From NCBI GenBank assembly GCA_037074705.1, contig CM073593.1:21890001-21954000 (forward strand): a DNA stretch of 64,000 bases. The letters are read 5' to 3'. The DNA comes from Zhengitettix transpicula. Taxonomy: Eukaryota; Arthropoda; Insecta; Orthoptera; Tetrigidae. The notes beneath the pieces were generated by a model. The model was not told the origin of the DNA and searched no databases. It was given only the letters and a program-made list of their open reading frames with translations. The position numbers were made by a program, and so were the translations under genes. This document shows, in pieces, positions 48,754 to 60,204 of this stretch (its first letter is position 1; each line of letters starts with the position of its first letter).

Positions 48754-49745
48754 TGTAATGATTAAAAAGGTGGTCTTAATTAATAGGAATAATTAACAAA
48801 ATTATTTTTTATGTATTTAAAAATTTATTATTGATACTTACTTATTATTGCACGCCGAATTCCGTCAAATTAATAAGCAAATATTTCAAATTTTATTTGA
48901 TTAATTCGTGGCGTTCTATGAAAATATAGCTTTATAATTTTACAATCAATTACGTTGAATTTCTCATTATCTCAGGGTGACCACTGGGTTTGATAGGAAG
49001 AAAAATACAATGAACTAAAATATTAACAATCCAAACTCATTGAAGTTAACGGAATACAATATTAAATACAAAAAGTAAAAGAAAACGAATGAAAAGAAAA
49101 ACGCGAACGAAATCTGACTATACCCTTTAATTATCGTTTACAGTCATTAATAATTGTTTTGTACTCACGACAGTGCTACTGGTACCAGTTCGGACTCTTG
49201 TATCTTGAAGTCAACACCCACTAAACAGGCCATTATACACTGATTCTACTCATAAGATTTTAAACACACGGTAGTTGCTCTGGAACTCTGCTATACTGGA
49301 ACCTGGATCATCTCACCCTCAGCCAGTTGCCGGACGTAGGCCTCCTCAAAGTCTCTCTATGCGAAAGTTAGTTCAGTTTGTGAAGCAAAACTTCGGCTTC
49401 CAAGCTGCGATTTTATAGGTCTCTCCGTCAAAGCTGTTTACTTGCGTTTTATGTAAACTATCATATCTCGCTGTTGGACTTCATAGATAGCCCTATTCAT
49501 AATTCTGGTTCTGCAGAGTTTTACTGTTTCTATTTCTCTATGTGGACCGAACTTCTATGTCCCAGTCCTCGACGCAGACTTTTCCGTTTCGCTTCTCGTC
49601 GCAGACTGAGTTCTCTGAGCGCGCGATTTCCAGTCTCGATTGTTAACAAAGGAAAACCCGCCTTGATTGTCGCCTTTAAGCACCTGTGCCGCCAACAATT
49701 AAATTATATTAAAAACAATTAATAGTCTGTTTAATTGGTATTACA
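48754..49745 (-). mobile_element. Solo LTR, family A, with ATAT target duplication
   Basis: TGTAATGATTAAAAAGG at 48754 to TGGTATTACA at 49745, flanked by ATAT at 48750-48753 and 49746-49749. It is homologous to 44100-45178, including 'TTGCACGCCGAATTCCGTC' and 'TATCTCAGGGTGACCACTGG'. A minus-strand GTGAGTA donor-like site is at 49168-49162. Its left target copy begins 37 bp from the 5' end of the Helitron at 48712. Confidence 0.88.
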
Positions 49746-51039
49746 ATATTTACAAAGACAAACGGGGTTGTAAAAGCAAAAAATTGTTCATATGGTGCCT
49801 TCTACAAATTAAATAGGATGTAATGTATTGTTTGATACTAAATTGTTACTGCGCGTACCTAGTTCTTATTGCGTGAAATTAGATTAACGAAAATTTTCGG
49901 TTTGATTTAAGTTTTGGCTTATTGAGACTACCGCGGCCCTGTTTCTGAGCTGAGATATTTCTCGTGTCGCTGGAGTTGGGTTAATGCTCAGTGTTCCGCG
50001 AAGAGCTCAGAGCACGCCTCACTACAGCGGTCGCCGGGCACAAGCAAACACAGACGCATCTCTCTCACGCTTCTGCTCATTTACAACAACTGTGTATTAC
50101 ACCTGTTCTCTCTTTTACATTGCTAATTGCTCTGCGTCTTATTTTAATTACCTAGACCATCATGACAGTTCTCATTCTTTCTTGTCGACACACATAATGT
50201 TTGAATACCTCTACGTAATTGTCTCTACCTTACCATATTCGTCTTTCCATGTGATTGGTAGAGAAGTTTCATAAAACTTAAGTCCAACAGTGACATCCCG
50301 TTAATTAAGACTTCAGTGCATAGTGTAGCATATACGCAACATAACTTAGTATTACGCCAGAGACATATTTTGGTTTCTAAGAGAGATAAATTGTGATGCA
50401 GATATGAAACAACATGCACTTAAGGAAGTGTGAAAGTTTCGACATCCGTGGACAGGTTAAAACATGCTTTCTGTGAGTCAACCCCTCAGGCCAGATTTTT
50501 CTCCCCGCCGGTCAACTTCAGAATTTTTATTTTCTGTGTTTTTTCTGTATTTTTTCAACAAAGAAAATTTAAGCGTCATTATCAGGATGTACTATCTGCA
50601 ATAAAATAATAATTATCCAATTAATGTGAATTATTGATAAATCAGACCTAATTATATTTATGTTGAATATGTGCAACGATCTTGAGCCAAATTAACTTAG
50701 GTCACGTTTGATATTTTCTTTGTTATTTTTTTCCGTAATGTATTCACAAAAATATATTCTAAAAATTTAGTTTTAAAAATATTCGAAAATCATACACGAA
50801 AGTTTTACGGTTCCTGTAAAGGAAGACCCTCCAGGAAAGGCTTTAAACTATAGCCGACTCCACCGCGAATCTAATTTTTTCCCGTTGCTATTATAGGGAA
50901 TGTAGATAACCTTAAAGTAGCCTTCCGAAGGTTTTTTAGACTACCTGGTTGGAAGATGACGTCAGAGCTTACGGCCACCGTAACGTCGCAGTTTAATCGT
51001 TGTTATATCCGAGAGAAAACTCGAGACCTCTTTCTGTAG
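49746..51039. other. Stretch without recognised genes
   Basis: A GC-richer patch at 49930-50110 has a 96-codon plus-strand frame without a recognisable domain. At 50825-50930 a diverged piece of family R occurs ('CTTTAAACTATAGCCG', 'GCTATTATAGGGAATG'). The rest is AT-rich. Confidence 0.3.
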
Positions 51040-51510
51040 TTGGATTGAGGTTCCCATAAGCTAAGATATCTGGGTCAATTTTGAGAAGTTCGCAGATGTT
51101 GAGCCTACGGTAAAAGTTTTCCTCTTTACAATTAGGACAGAAGCCTCCATATCACGACATGGAGTCGAGAATTTTTCGTTCCCAAAGAAAACCTCACCCA
51201 CAGTTATTGGAATGACGTGAAACAAGTACCGTGAGCCAACCTACTTATTCTCTCAGCATCATAATTAAGGCTCCTGCCGTGTACGATTTTTAAACGATAA
51301 TTAGTAACTATAAATAACCAAAATGATAACTAAAATCAATTATATAGACCTGGATGTCCACAATCAGGTCTATATTATTTATTTTAGTGATCCTTAAACC
51401 ATAACCAGGAGGTTGTACTTAACCCTTCACAGCCTTGTTATCCCTTCCAAAATACATCTGAAATTTCTATGCCTTCCTATGTCATTATAGTAAAGTAGAT
51501 CATCCTCAAG
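51040..51510 (+). repeat. Unclassified interspersed repeat (family R), old copy, interrupted
   Basis: The order of blocks is kept but strongly diverged: 'GAGGTTCCCATAAGCTAAGA', 'GAGCCTACGGTAAAAGTT', 'ACATGGAGTCGAGAATTT', 'ATCCTTAAACCATAACC', 'CTATGCCTTCCTATGTC'. About 90 bp around 51300-51390 is foreign to the family and contains a perfect 11-bp inverted repeat (ATATAGACCTG at 51342-51352, CAGGTCTATAT at 51365-51375). Confidence 0.55.
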
Positions 51511-51930
51511 TAAAGTGTACATAAAAATCATATCTCTTAATTTTTTCATACAAGACATGAATGCTTCCCAGTTTTTCTTTACCTTCCTGTACTATAAAAA
51601 GTGATTTTTCCACGACGTTGATCGTAGCCTGATTAAGGGAATAAAATTATTTATTCAAACTTCTGGATTTGAAAATAATGTTGTATTTGTTTATTAATTT
51701 CACTAATCCCCTCCTGAGGAAATCTGACAAGACTATACACAAAGAAAATAGATATATAAGACATAAATTATCGGCACATTGTTAACGGATACTCAGGCAA
51801 CAATTTGTAGAGATATTCTTCACTCTGACAGCACATGAAAGTAAAGAAAAACTGGGAAGCCCGACATGTATTGAATGAAAAATTTAAGAGATACGTTTTT
51901 CACTCGTTACTTGAGGGTGATCCACTTTAC
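51490..51930. repeat. Inverted repeat, about 95-bp arms
   Basis: The left arm (51490-51584) and right arm (51837-51930) are inverted copies sharing 'CTTCCCAGTTTTTCTTTAC', 'TATCTCTTAA' and the 'GTAAAGTRGATCAYCCTCAAG' end. The left arm overlaps the 3' end of the family R copy, so the right arm is an inverted family R tail plus flank. The 250-bp centre shows nothing. Confidence 0.75.
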
Positions 51931-52209
51931 ATCTACATCCATATAATTTAACAGACACTTTTGTCTTCAGATTTAATAACGAAAATTTAATTATATTTAA
52001 TTATACACAGTTTTGGGCGACATAAATGATAGTTCTTAGTGCCATTAAAAATTTTAATTACATATATTCGTTATTTAAAATATTTACTAGCTTTTCAGAG
52101 AAGCAAAAGTTATTTAAATTCAGGGCGAAACGGTGGGAACGAAACTTGGCATGGACTATTTGGACAAACTTCCTTCTCGCGCCTTGCCCAGCCAGCGCCA
52201 GGAATATAT

Positions 52210-53261
52210 TGTAATGCCAATTAATTAAGAAATTAATTGTGAATTTGAAAATCTAAATTGTTAGAGAAATCCTTTGTGACGGCGGGTCAGGACATAACAA
52301 CAATAGACAAGCCAAGCACTGTTTCCTTTGTCGGAAGGCCCACAAAATGGCGTATGCGCGCTAAAATTGCGAGACGGGAGTCAGTTGGCAGGAAGGTTTG
52401 GTCAGATACAGTTCGCATTATGATATAGTGAAGTACAGTTCGCAAGGTTTGATGAGATAGAGTTTGCGGTGGGACGTCGTCGAAGTAGTAACTGCTAATT
52501 GGAGACGATAGAGCAGCTAGCAGGAATTCATGGTGAAATACAGTTTGCAGAGAAATATTGAGAATTAGCATTCAGCAGAGTTGATTGGTCCCGGAACATT
52601 TTTCTCAGGACAAAATAAACATTCACTACAGCATAACGACACAACCTGATAAGTAAAAAAAAAAACAGTTTTTGTGCACATAGCCGGCCAGAGTTAGCAG
52701 AAGTTTCGGCTTAAGTCCGAAACAATAAAGTCTACCCAATCGACGAATCGCAGAAATCACCCAAGGCGAGCGGTCAACCGATTGAGACGAAAGGAGGTTT
52801 CGTGACGACATATAAAAATATTGATTTAGAATCTGTGAGTTTTAGAAGCAGTTCAAAATCCGCAATAGTGTTTTCAAAAATTAAAGGTATCCTGGAATGC
52901 TGGGCAGCCGTGAGTAACAATATAAAAACAACTAATTATGTAAACCTGATTAAAAGATAGCCGTAAGATTTCGTTCTCTTTTTATTGGTTAAAATTGTTT
53001 ATCAGAGTCAATATTTTTAGTTTAACTTTCTTCACAATTAAATTTTGTTCCTATTTAATTGACAAGTAACTTTCTTTTTCTTTAGTTGTAAATTGTTGAC
53101 AAGATTATAAATATAATGATTCGCCATTATCAAACCCAGTTAAGACCCTGAGATATATTAAAATTTGTAATTGTTTAAATTATTGATAATAAATATTTTG
53201 TTTGTTTGCTAAATAATAAATTCTTTTCATTTTAAAAAAAGCCACTTATTTGATTATTACA
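52210..53261 (+). mobile_element. Solo LTR, family A, with ATAT target duplication
   Basis: TGTAATGCCAATTAATTAAG at 52210 to TTGATTATTACA at 53261, flanked by ATAT at 52206-52209 and 53262-53265. It matches 221-1239 in the same orientation: 'TTTGTCGGAA', 'GGCGTATGCGCG', 'GTGAGTAACA' at 52910, 'AGATTTCGTTCT' and 'ATTATCAAACCCAGTTAAG...CCCTGAGATA'. No primer-binding site or internal sequence follows. Confidence 0.88.
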
Positions 53262-53647
53262 ATATGGTTACCAATTTTTCACAATGTTGAACTTTACAGA
53301 ATTCTAACTTATTTTACACATTAAAGCATACATGATTTTTAATAAAACAGGATGAGGACAAATTCGTATTTTTTTAACAATAACTTCTGTATTCTATATT
53401 TTCTATGGAATGGAAAATCCCGAGTATCTGAGTTTCTTCCCATTTTGAGTGTGTGATGTACATCCGAAGATACGTTCAAACTTATAGGTGAAGAAGTAAA
53501 GGAAGTTGTGTCTTCCAACTATGAAAAAGCACGTGGTCACCTGTTATATATATTTTTATTATTATTTTGAATTTTTTTCCCTGTAAGTTCTCCGGCTATT
53601 CACAAACGCTGACCGTTTATCTTCGTCACGGAAAATTCGTTTTGCAG

Positions 53648-53856
53648 CTCTTGAGAGGTCTGGTGTTGATTCTTGGGATCGATGAGGAATTGCCGGACGG
53701 TTATATTACAGACGTTGTCTTGTTCGTGGCGTCTGAGGTAGCTCATTACGCGGCAGGTTTAAGCCTCTCTGCCTGCGCTCAGTTGGCTTCGGCGGGGCGA
53801 GCTCAACGCAACATGGCGTCCTTCGCCCAGCGATCCCGTCCCAACACTCCGAAGAG
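53648..53856 (+). CDS. Candidate coding exon, product unknown
   Basis: A GC-rich 209-bp block in AT-rich surroundings is bounded by TTCGTTTTGCAG|CTC and CCGAAGAG|GTAAAC, a good acceptor and donor on the plus strand. In the open frame it encodes LLRGLVLILGIDEELPDGYI at the start, then a helix-prone segment (ITDVVLFVASEVAHYAAGL), then a basic Ser/Pro-rich end (QRSRPNTPK). It starts at codon phase 0 and ends two bases into a codon. The frame also stays open upstream to a Met at 53567, so a start inside a longer open region cannot be excluded. I do not recognise the protein. The nearest candidate partner exon is at 61777-61839, with compatible phase. It could also be a fragment of an unrecognised element. 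Confidence 0.35.
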
Positions 53857-54192
53857 GTAAACTCTTAGGCGAGACACTCCAATTATCATAGCAGCTGGAA
53901 GCGGAAGCGATTGGAATTTAGACAGCTTACGACGTTTTAAAACTATCTTTGGATGTTGAAATACTTTTACTGGTTTATCCAATTGTTACTAAAGTGACTA
54001 GTCAGTGCCGTGAATAAATGAGAAAATAACAAATACAATAGCATAAGTTATGTTTATCGTATTTATACTACATATATATATATTCATATATTAAAATTCA
54101 TGTACCGATATGAACGTCTACAAGTAATGGAAATTAGATCTCTCAAAATTTCAGTTAAATCATACTTAGCGGTCATTAAATAGACAAAAAAA
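53857..54192. other. No feature seen
   Basis: Moderately AT-rich after the candidate exon; nothing recognised apart from a short ATATATATAT run near 54072. Confidence 0.3.
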
Positions 54193-54786
54193 ACTAAAAA
54201 TTGAAACACACGACGTTTCTTCTACATTTCTTCAAGATTATAATATTATTAAAATTAATAACTGTCAATTCCTCGTTTCAACAAGTGATAAAGGTGTACA
54301 AATAAGTTAAATATAACAATACAAAGAAATTACATAATAAGAAAGGGTCAAAGATATAGTTTAATAAACTAGTGTCACATTGTAAATTTATAATATGGGC
54401 CATTTCAGATATTAATCTAGTTCATGATACTTGAACTCAATACCGAGTATTTTATAATTTCTCCAATCAAATTTATGTTCAATTAAAACAGTATTTGTTA
54501 GCAGGAAATTTAAAATTCTATCCATGTTACTTTCATATTTGATCAACATCAACCAAAAGATCAGTATTATAAATTTACGCGTGTTGTATTGACGCAATGA
54601 CAATTTTCAGAATTAGAGATGTGTCTATTTTATGAAATATAATTCCTTTGTACACTTATGTTTAATTTATTTATACAAAATTATCATTTCTTGGATTGGC
54701 TAACTGACAGTTGTTAATTTTAAATATATTACGCACCTGAAGACCTCTACGGATATTTAAAAAAAATTCGTGTGTTCTAGTTTTAA
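54193..54786 (-). pseudogene. Penelope-like element fragment (GIY-YIG C-terminus) with inverted tails
   Basis: A minus-strand frame at 54412-54603 encodes IEHKFDWRNYKILGIEFKYH, which matches the region after the GIY-YIG core in Penelope-like proteins (compare the SEMLHI-type end of the copy at 3168-4352). The next minus-strand stretch continues in decayed form to a tail (54196-54237: CTTGAAGAAATG...GAAGAAACGTCGTGTG). On the right, 54732-54784 carries a plus-strand tail (CACCTGAAGACCTC...TTCGTGTGTTC). The flanking 54240-54320 and 54640-54730 are also inverted copies ('ACTGTCARTT', 'TGTACA', 'AAATTAAAYATAA'). So a Penelope fragment sits between two inverted tail-containing arms. Confidence 0.6.
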
Positions 54787-56451
54787 GTTACTTTTGTGTC
54801 ACATTTTGTTGTTGCTGTTGAGACATTTTTGTTTTCATTTAAATCATGTTTAGTATGTTATACATGCATTTATTTGTATTTATATGATATAAACATTTAA
54901 TTACATGTATTTTACATACAGAAATACAAATCATATTGAGTCGAAAAATTAATTGCACAATTTATTGTATTCATAATTTTATAATGATTCATCAACATTA
55001 AGAGTTATTTTTTTGATTGATGTACTTCATATTTATTCATGGATTTATTCAACGACTCTGCTTAAATCGTTCTGAGATCCTTCGAGTGGAATTTCTTTAG
55101 GAATGCGTAGAAGTCATTGAATTGCAAATACTGTATTAGTGAAGTCCTAAAAAAGCTTGTTTACTGGGTTCTAATGGCTCTCGTGCTTGAATGACATTGT
55201 GTGACAGGATTCATAGACTCGTAGAATATCGTAAATGTATCCAGAAGACGTCAGTACCTTGAAAGTACAGAGGTTATGTTCGGAACTATTGCAAAAATTA
55301 AATGATCGTCAAAACATATCCTGGGCTATGAATCTTAAGATTCATTATGTCATAAGGCAACGGACAGATGAAAACTTCGCACCTAAACCAGATAAAAGAA
55401 TAAAATAGATTACGTCACAGATAAAGCAGGAAGCGTAAGCAAGCAGAAAAAAAGGGAATTTGTAGTCGGCACAACAATTTAAAGATAATAATTTTAAGTT
55501 ATATTCTAGTTATCGTGAGAAAATGTGAATTTTTGTAAGCTTTTAGGTGACACTATAAAAATCGTCACGTTTCGTTTACTTTTTGGTCCACAATAGAATC
55601 AATAAAATGAATTTCGTATGCATCAATCCGCGTTTGAATATTGTATTGTTATATAATTGAAATATTTCCGTTGTTTGATGTAGATTTTCGGACTAGCTTT
55701 TGTGGTTCTACTAATTACAAACTGTGTTACAACACTTCAAAATATATTTAAGATAATCATACTTGTATTTCTAGGTAACCTACTAAATTTTACGTCCGAT
55801 AATTAAGAGATGAGATTAATGGAAAGCGCACACAGATTCCTCAATTTTGAAAAAGTAAAGTTTGTTAACTTGAACTGTAATTAGGAACCATTGGTCACCG
55901 TTTGGCAAAAAAGTATACTTTCCTTTATTTTCCGGTTTTAATTAAGAAATAATTCGTAGTTTATATAATTTTATAGAAGCAGTAGTAAGAACTGGAAGTA
56001 AGATAACTGGTCATTGAAAACTTTAAGACTGAAGGAGAATCACTACCTGCACTCCATAAAAAAATCCTTAAAATGTCATGTAAGGTAGCAATCTGGCCAA
56101 GGCTCTCTCTCAATGGAATGTGAAGTCAAAGAGTAAGAATGAAAAGTACTGGTTCATAGTATAAAGCGAAATAATTTGTAGATGTTTGAGATTCGGGTGA
56201 TCCAGGCTATTGGTGTACATTTCAATTTCTGAATTTATAACTATATTTAAAATGATATAAAAAAACTTGTAATAAATTTAGTGATAATATGAATAACGCA
56301 TTTAACTTCAATTAACAGGTATCGGCTCTCCATTTGAACAGATATAAAACGGATCCATTTTGAGGATAAAAGTCGGGGTTATACGTTCCCCCTGGAGCAA
56401 CGTCCTTTTAAAAATCAATTCATTCTCACAACAGAATAACTAGAAATTGTT
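54787..56451. other. Stretch without recognised genes
   Basis: AT-rich, no coding frame of note. A more balanced patch at 55040-55440 holds nothing I recognise. Confidence 0.35.
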
Positions 56452-56875
56452 TTTTTGGGGGGGGGGGGGGGCAACAGGCTACATGAGGGTAATCCACGTT
56501 GGGTAACTCCCCTTTAATAGCATAGGAAGGGATTTGAAAGGGAGGATGCGGAAGGGTAGAGGAAGGTAGCCAAGGGTTAACTAGGGCACCCGGTCTATAT
56601 TTTAAGGATCCTACGCGGCATTTGCTTAAAGAAATGCAGGTAAAACCCTAGAAAAACCTGCATCAGGTAGGTCGGGCATTGGGTATTTGTCCCACGCCCT
56701 TCCGATAGCGGTAGAGGAGTTTTCTGTGGGGACGCAGCATTCCATTCTCCGTGCCTCGACCAGTTTAGGAGGCAGCTGGCCGACAATTCCAATGGGAATA
56801 GAGGACAACTCTTACCGTATGCCCAATGTCTGTGACCCCGGAACATACACCTCTCAGAACAGGCCGAGGTCTTAG
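56452..56875 (-). repeat. Unclassified interspersed repeat (family R) with G/T-run end
   Basis: In minus orientation the copy runs from the 'CTCAGAACAGGCCGAGG' region (56852-56870) through 'GGCAGCTGGCCGA' and 'CGGGTAGGATCC' equivalents to 'GTAGCCTGTTGC'. It ends at a C-run then A-run on its own strand (G14 preceded by T7 at 56452-56470 on the plus strand). The homopolymer is at the position of the A-rich tail in other copies. Confidence 0.8.
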
Positions 56876-59083
56876 CATCAATATATTTCAATTAGAAAAA
56901 AATTATTTCAGCGGCGAGAAACTAAACTTGCCAACCCCTAATTCATTTAAGAACATAACTGTTAAGAATTAAATTGTTGGTACTAATTAATTTCCCAGTG
57001 ATTTGCGTATCGCTGTTTTGCTATAGACTATACAGTATTATGTTAGTATCCGTTTAGTAATTTTTTTATGTATATCCTTAAAATAGTAATATTAATAATG
57101 AACTTTCTTGTAACGCTAGGACCTATTTTCATCAATAGACTGTGATATACACACAAGAAGAAATATGTTTTGCGTGTTGCATTCAGAAAGGGGCACCCAA
57201 CTTTTTCCTTTTCACTTATCCGTATATAGTGGCAGAGACAGTTGAAGGCGAAGAGATTCAAGGAGTTTAAATTGAAGTATTTTAAAAGTTATCCGGCGAA
57301 CTTTGAGGATGTAATACTCAAGAGGTACGAACGACTGAGTAATACTACGCATCAAGAAGCAGGAAAATCACCCATAGTAATTTGTAAGACATCTAAAATT
57401 CACCACGAGACAGGTTTTCCTTTAAGAATACCGCACTTTAATTGCAGAACATCTGCCTACGACGTCGGGATTGATGTGATTGTGTCACTGCTCAACAAAT
57501 TAGTCGTCCAGCTGATGGTATCGTGTAATTGAGGTTTCATTGCTTTGATGTTATCTACGTTTTGAAGGTGGACTGACGTATTCTGAAATTATTGTAAGAA
57601 AGTTGTAAAATATAATAATAGTAAATAAATTATTTAGCAAAAAAATACCATTCTTCACAAATTTACATTTAGTATACTAAGGTGTTTAAATATAATATTC
57701 TTAAATTTATTAATAGAATCACATTGTCCAATTTATATTGGCAACTCTTTTTAATGCTTTAATAAATATACTCTATTGTTTTAAATATAACACAGTCCTA
57801 ATTGTATCTAATTCTACCTTACTTCCAACATTGTTCGGGTTCGTATAATACTAATACGTTAAATAATTATTGAAATAGGACGGCAACAAACTATATATGC
57901 TTTTACACGAAAAATATCATGGGTTTAAACTTAACAAAGTCTCTGAAACACAGCCAATTCATTTCCTTTAACATTACTGTTACACTAAAAAATTTATTAT
58001 AACATAAAATAATTTTTAACGCCCTACTCTGCAACTTTTTATGTCTATCAATGCATTTATTAGATTCAGTATGCAACACAGAACAAAAATATTTGAAAAG
58101 TAGAATTATCTTACTATTATAAATTACAGTTTCATATTATTTGCTTAAAAAATTTCTTAGTCTATAAAAACCCTAACACTCCTACAAAATATATATAATA
58201 ATCTATTTTAAAATTTTTAACAAATATGACTCCAAAGTATTTAAAATTGATAACGCCATTACAACTGACTTTCGTACCTATATACATATATTTAGTTTTA
58301 AACACATATAACTTCAATCTATTTAAACAGAGTTACATACTCAATTTCCTTAAAGCAAGATTCATTTCATTAACTAGTATAAAAGAAAAGCCTCCAACTC
58401 GAAATTTTAGTTGAAATTATTTTATATTTTTCTTTAATATTCAATTTTACATATTCTGACGCTCTACGTTTTTTTGTAATTTAAATATTGTTGTATTATA
58501 AAAATATACTAGATTTTTAATTGATTTATCATAATCGAATTTAAATTACTTTTATGGATTAAAAATTTTCTTTTAAATTTCTTCGCAAGTTCATAATTGG
58601 ATGAATGGGTGTATCTTCGCCGGAATATAATGTCACTAATTAGTCTTGACTTTTATTAGAAATCAATTTCTGTTTAAGCGGGCTTGGAAATTGTGATTTA
58701 AGTTCCAACAATAAATTAAATTAGTAATGAATAATTAACCTATAAAATATTACGGAAAGACTTGTATAAATTTTTTTACTACATTTCTGAATCAAATATA
58801 GAAAAAAATTAAACTTTTTATCTATTTATTCCCGGCTTTTTTAACGACGATAGTAATAAAATGAATTCCAAATTGTTCGTTTATTTACGACCATTAATTA
58901 AAAATTGGTATTATGAAATAAATTATCCCTTGCTAAATAATTAATTACATTACTTTCGGTTAATTAATGTTGTTTATTAACTTTGTATCTGATAATCAGT
59001 TTGAATTAAGTAGGAAACGTTGCGGAGTGACGGCGTTAGCGGCTTAGTGGGTAGTGAGGCTTTTGAAAGAACTGTCTCAGCTT

Positions 59084-59086
<3 letters not shown>
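56876..59086. other. Stretch without recognised genes
   Basis: A 96-codon plus-strand frame at 57242-57532 follows the short dispersed repeat near 57165; it is rich in basic residues but has no recognisable motif. 57540-59080 is strongly AT-rich with nothing visible. Confidence 0.3.

Positions 59087-59126
<40 letters not shown>
59087..59126. repeat. (AT)n microsatellite
   Basis: About 40 bp, one interruption. It abuts the LTR start at 59127. Confidence 0.97.
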
Positions 59127-59947
59127 TGTAATAAAAAAAATTAGATTAATTAATATCTACCAATAATGTTGCCAAATTGTTGTACACCAAAATATTAAAG
59201 GGAAATATATCTCAGGGATCGCTTACGGGCCTCCAATAAAAAAAAATAGGAGTTATAAAATGAACACAAAACTATAAAACTTTTTATAACAGAAATCAAA
59301 CATTTATTTACTATGCTTAACCAAACAAACATCTTCCCAAGCGGTCCAACACCCTTCAACGGATGCACGTTATTTCGTGGTTCGTTAATGAACACAACAA
59401 ACTCACAACTCTACATTAAGAACCCTTCTCCACTTAGCTACAGCAAAGCTGCATTGCCCAGTGTCACCATAGGAGGTGTGGAGATAGGATTTTTTGGCAG
59501 AGTTATCATAGACAGACGGCTTTACCCGAGATTACCATCTCCCGGGGCCTTTTACCAACCTTGGACTGGCCTGAATCTCGAGTGAGATTCGCTATACCAA
59601 AAAAAATACAAATTGGATTCACTATAGCACAGAACTTAGGATCGGAATGACTTCAGACAAAAAAAACAACGACCAGAAACGACGGCGCACCTGGACAGAA
59701 CGTCCATCTCGACCAAGCTTTCCAGACACACAAATACCAACAACCACTCGACTGCCCACGGGCTAGCCTCCTCCACTACTGACTCTCGTGTGATTATATC
59801 CTAGGGCTTTTATACCCTCTTCCCGAGACACAGTTTGACCCATCGTCAAACGTTCGTAAACGTTGGGCGCTACGGAAATACATCGCCCGTGCTTCCAAAC
59901 TGAAGACAAAAATCTTGCATACAATAAACTCCTTAGTATGCGCTACA
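59127..59947 (-). mobile_element. Solo LTR, family B
   Basis: TGTAATAAAA at 59127 (ATAT before it) to GCGCTACA at 59947 (ATGT after it, one base off a perfect duplication). In minus orientation U3 contains a TATA box (TATAAAAG, 59814-59807) and a TCAGT initiator about 34 bp downstream (A at 59780). The 'GGAGGCCCGTAAGCGATCCC' and 'CCTGAGATATATTT' blocks lie near the 3' end and link it to 36883-37736. A 90-codon plus-strand open frame in it is antisense to the LTR transcript and has no support as a gene. No internal region adjoins it. Confidence 0.7.
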
Positions 59948-59950
59948 ATG

Positions 59951-59956
59951 TATATA

Positions 59957-59988
<32 letters not shown>
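59951..59988. repeat. (AT)n microsatellite
   Basis: About 38 bp with one TT interruption, four bases right of the family B LTR. The LTR thus sits inside a once-continuous AT repeat. Confidence 0.97.
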
Positions 59989-59991
<3 letters not shown>

Positions 59992-60204
59992 TACAGTAAG
60001 GATAATCTGTGGAGTACAGAGGTTATACAGTACAACGTTTCAAATAATTTAAATGGTTGACCAAGTAATTAAGTACACTTTGTAAATGTAGTTGAATTGT
60101 GATCGATTAAACGGATGATTATTACCGTTTGGCAATAAATTATTTTAGATCACGAAGAAGATGGTAAGATGGTTTAATTTTTGTAAAGAATTATTATATT
60201 TATT

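Noticed and set aside
57242..57532. 96-codon plus-strand frame as a gene
   Set aside because: Next to a dispersed repeat, no recognisable motif, and no transcription signals.
59313..59585. 90-codon plus-strand frame as a gene
   Set aside because: It lies wholly inside the family B LTR and antisense to its promoter.
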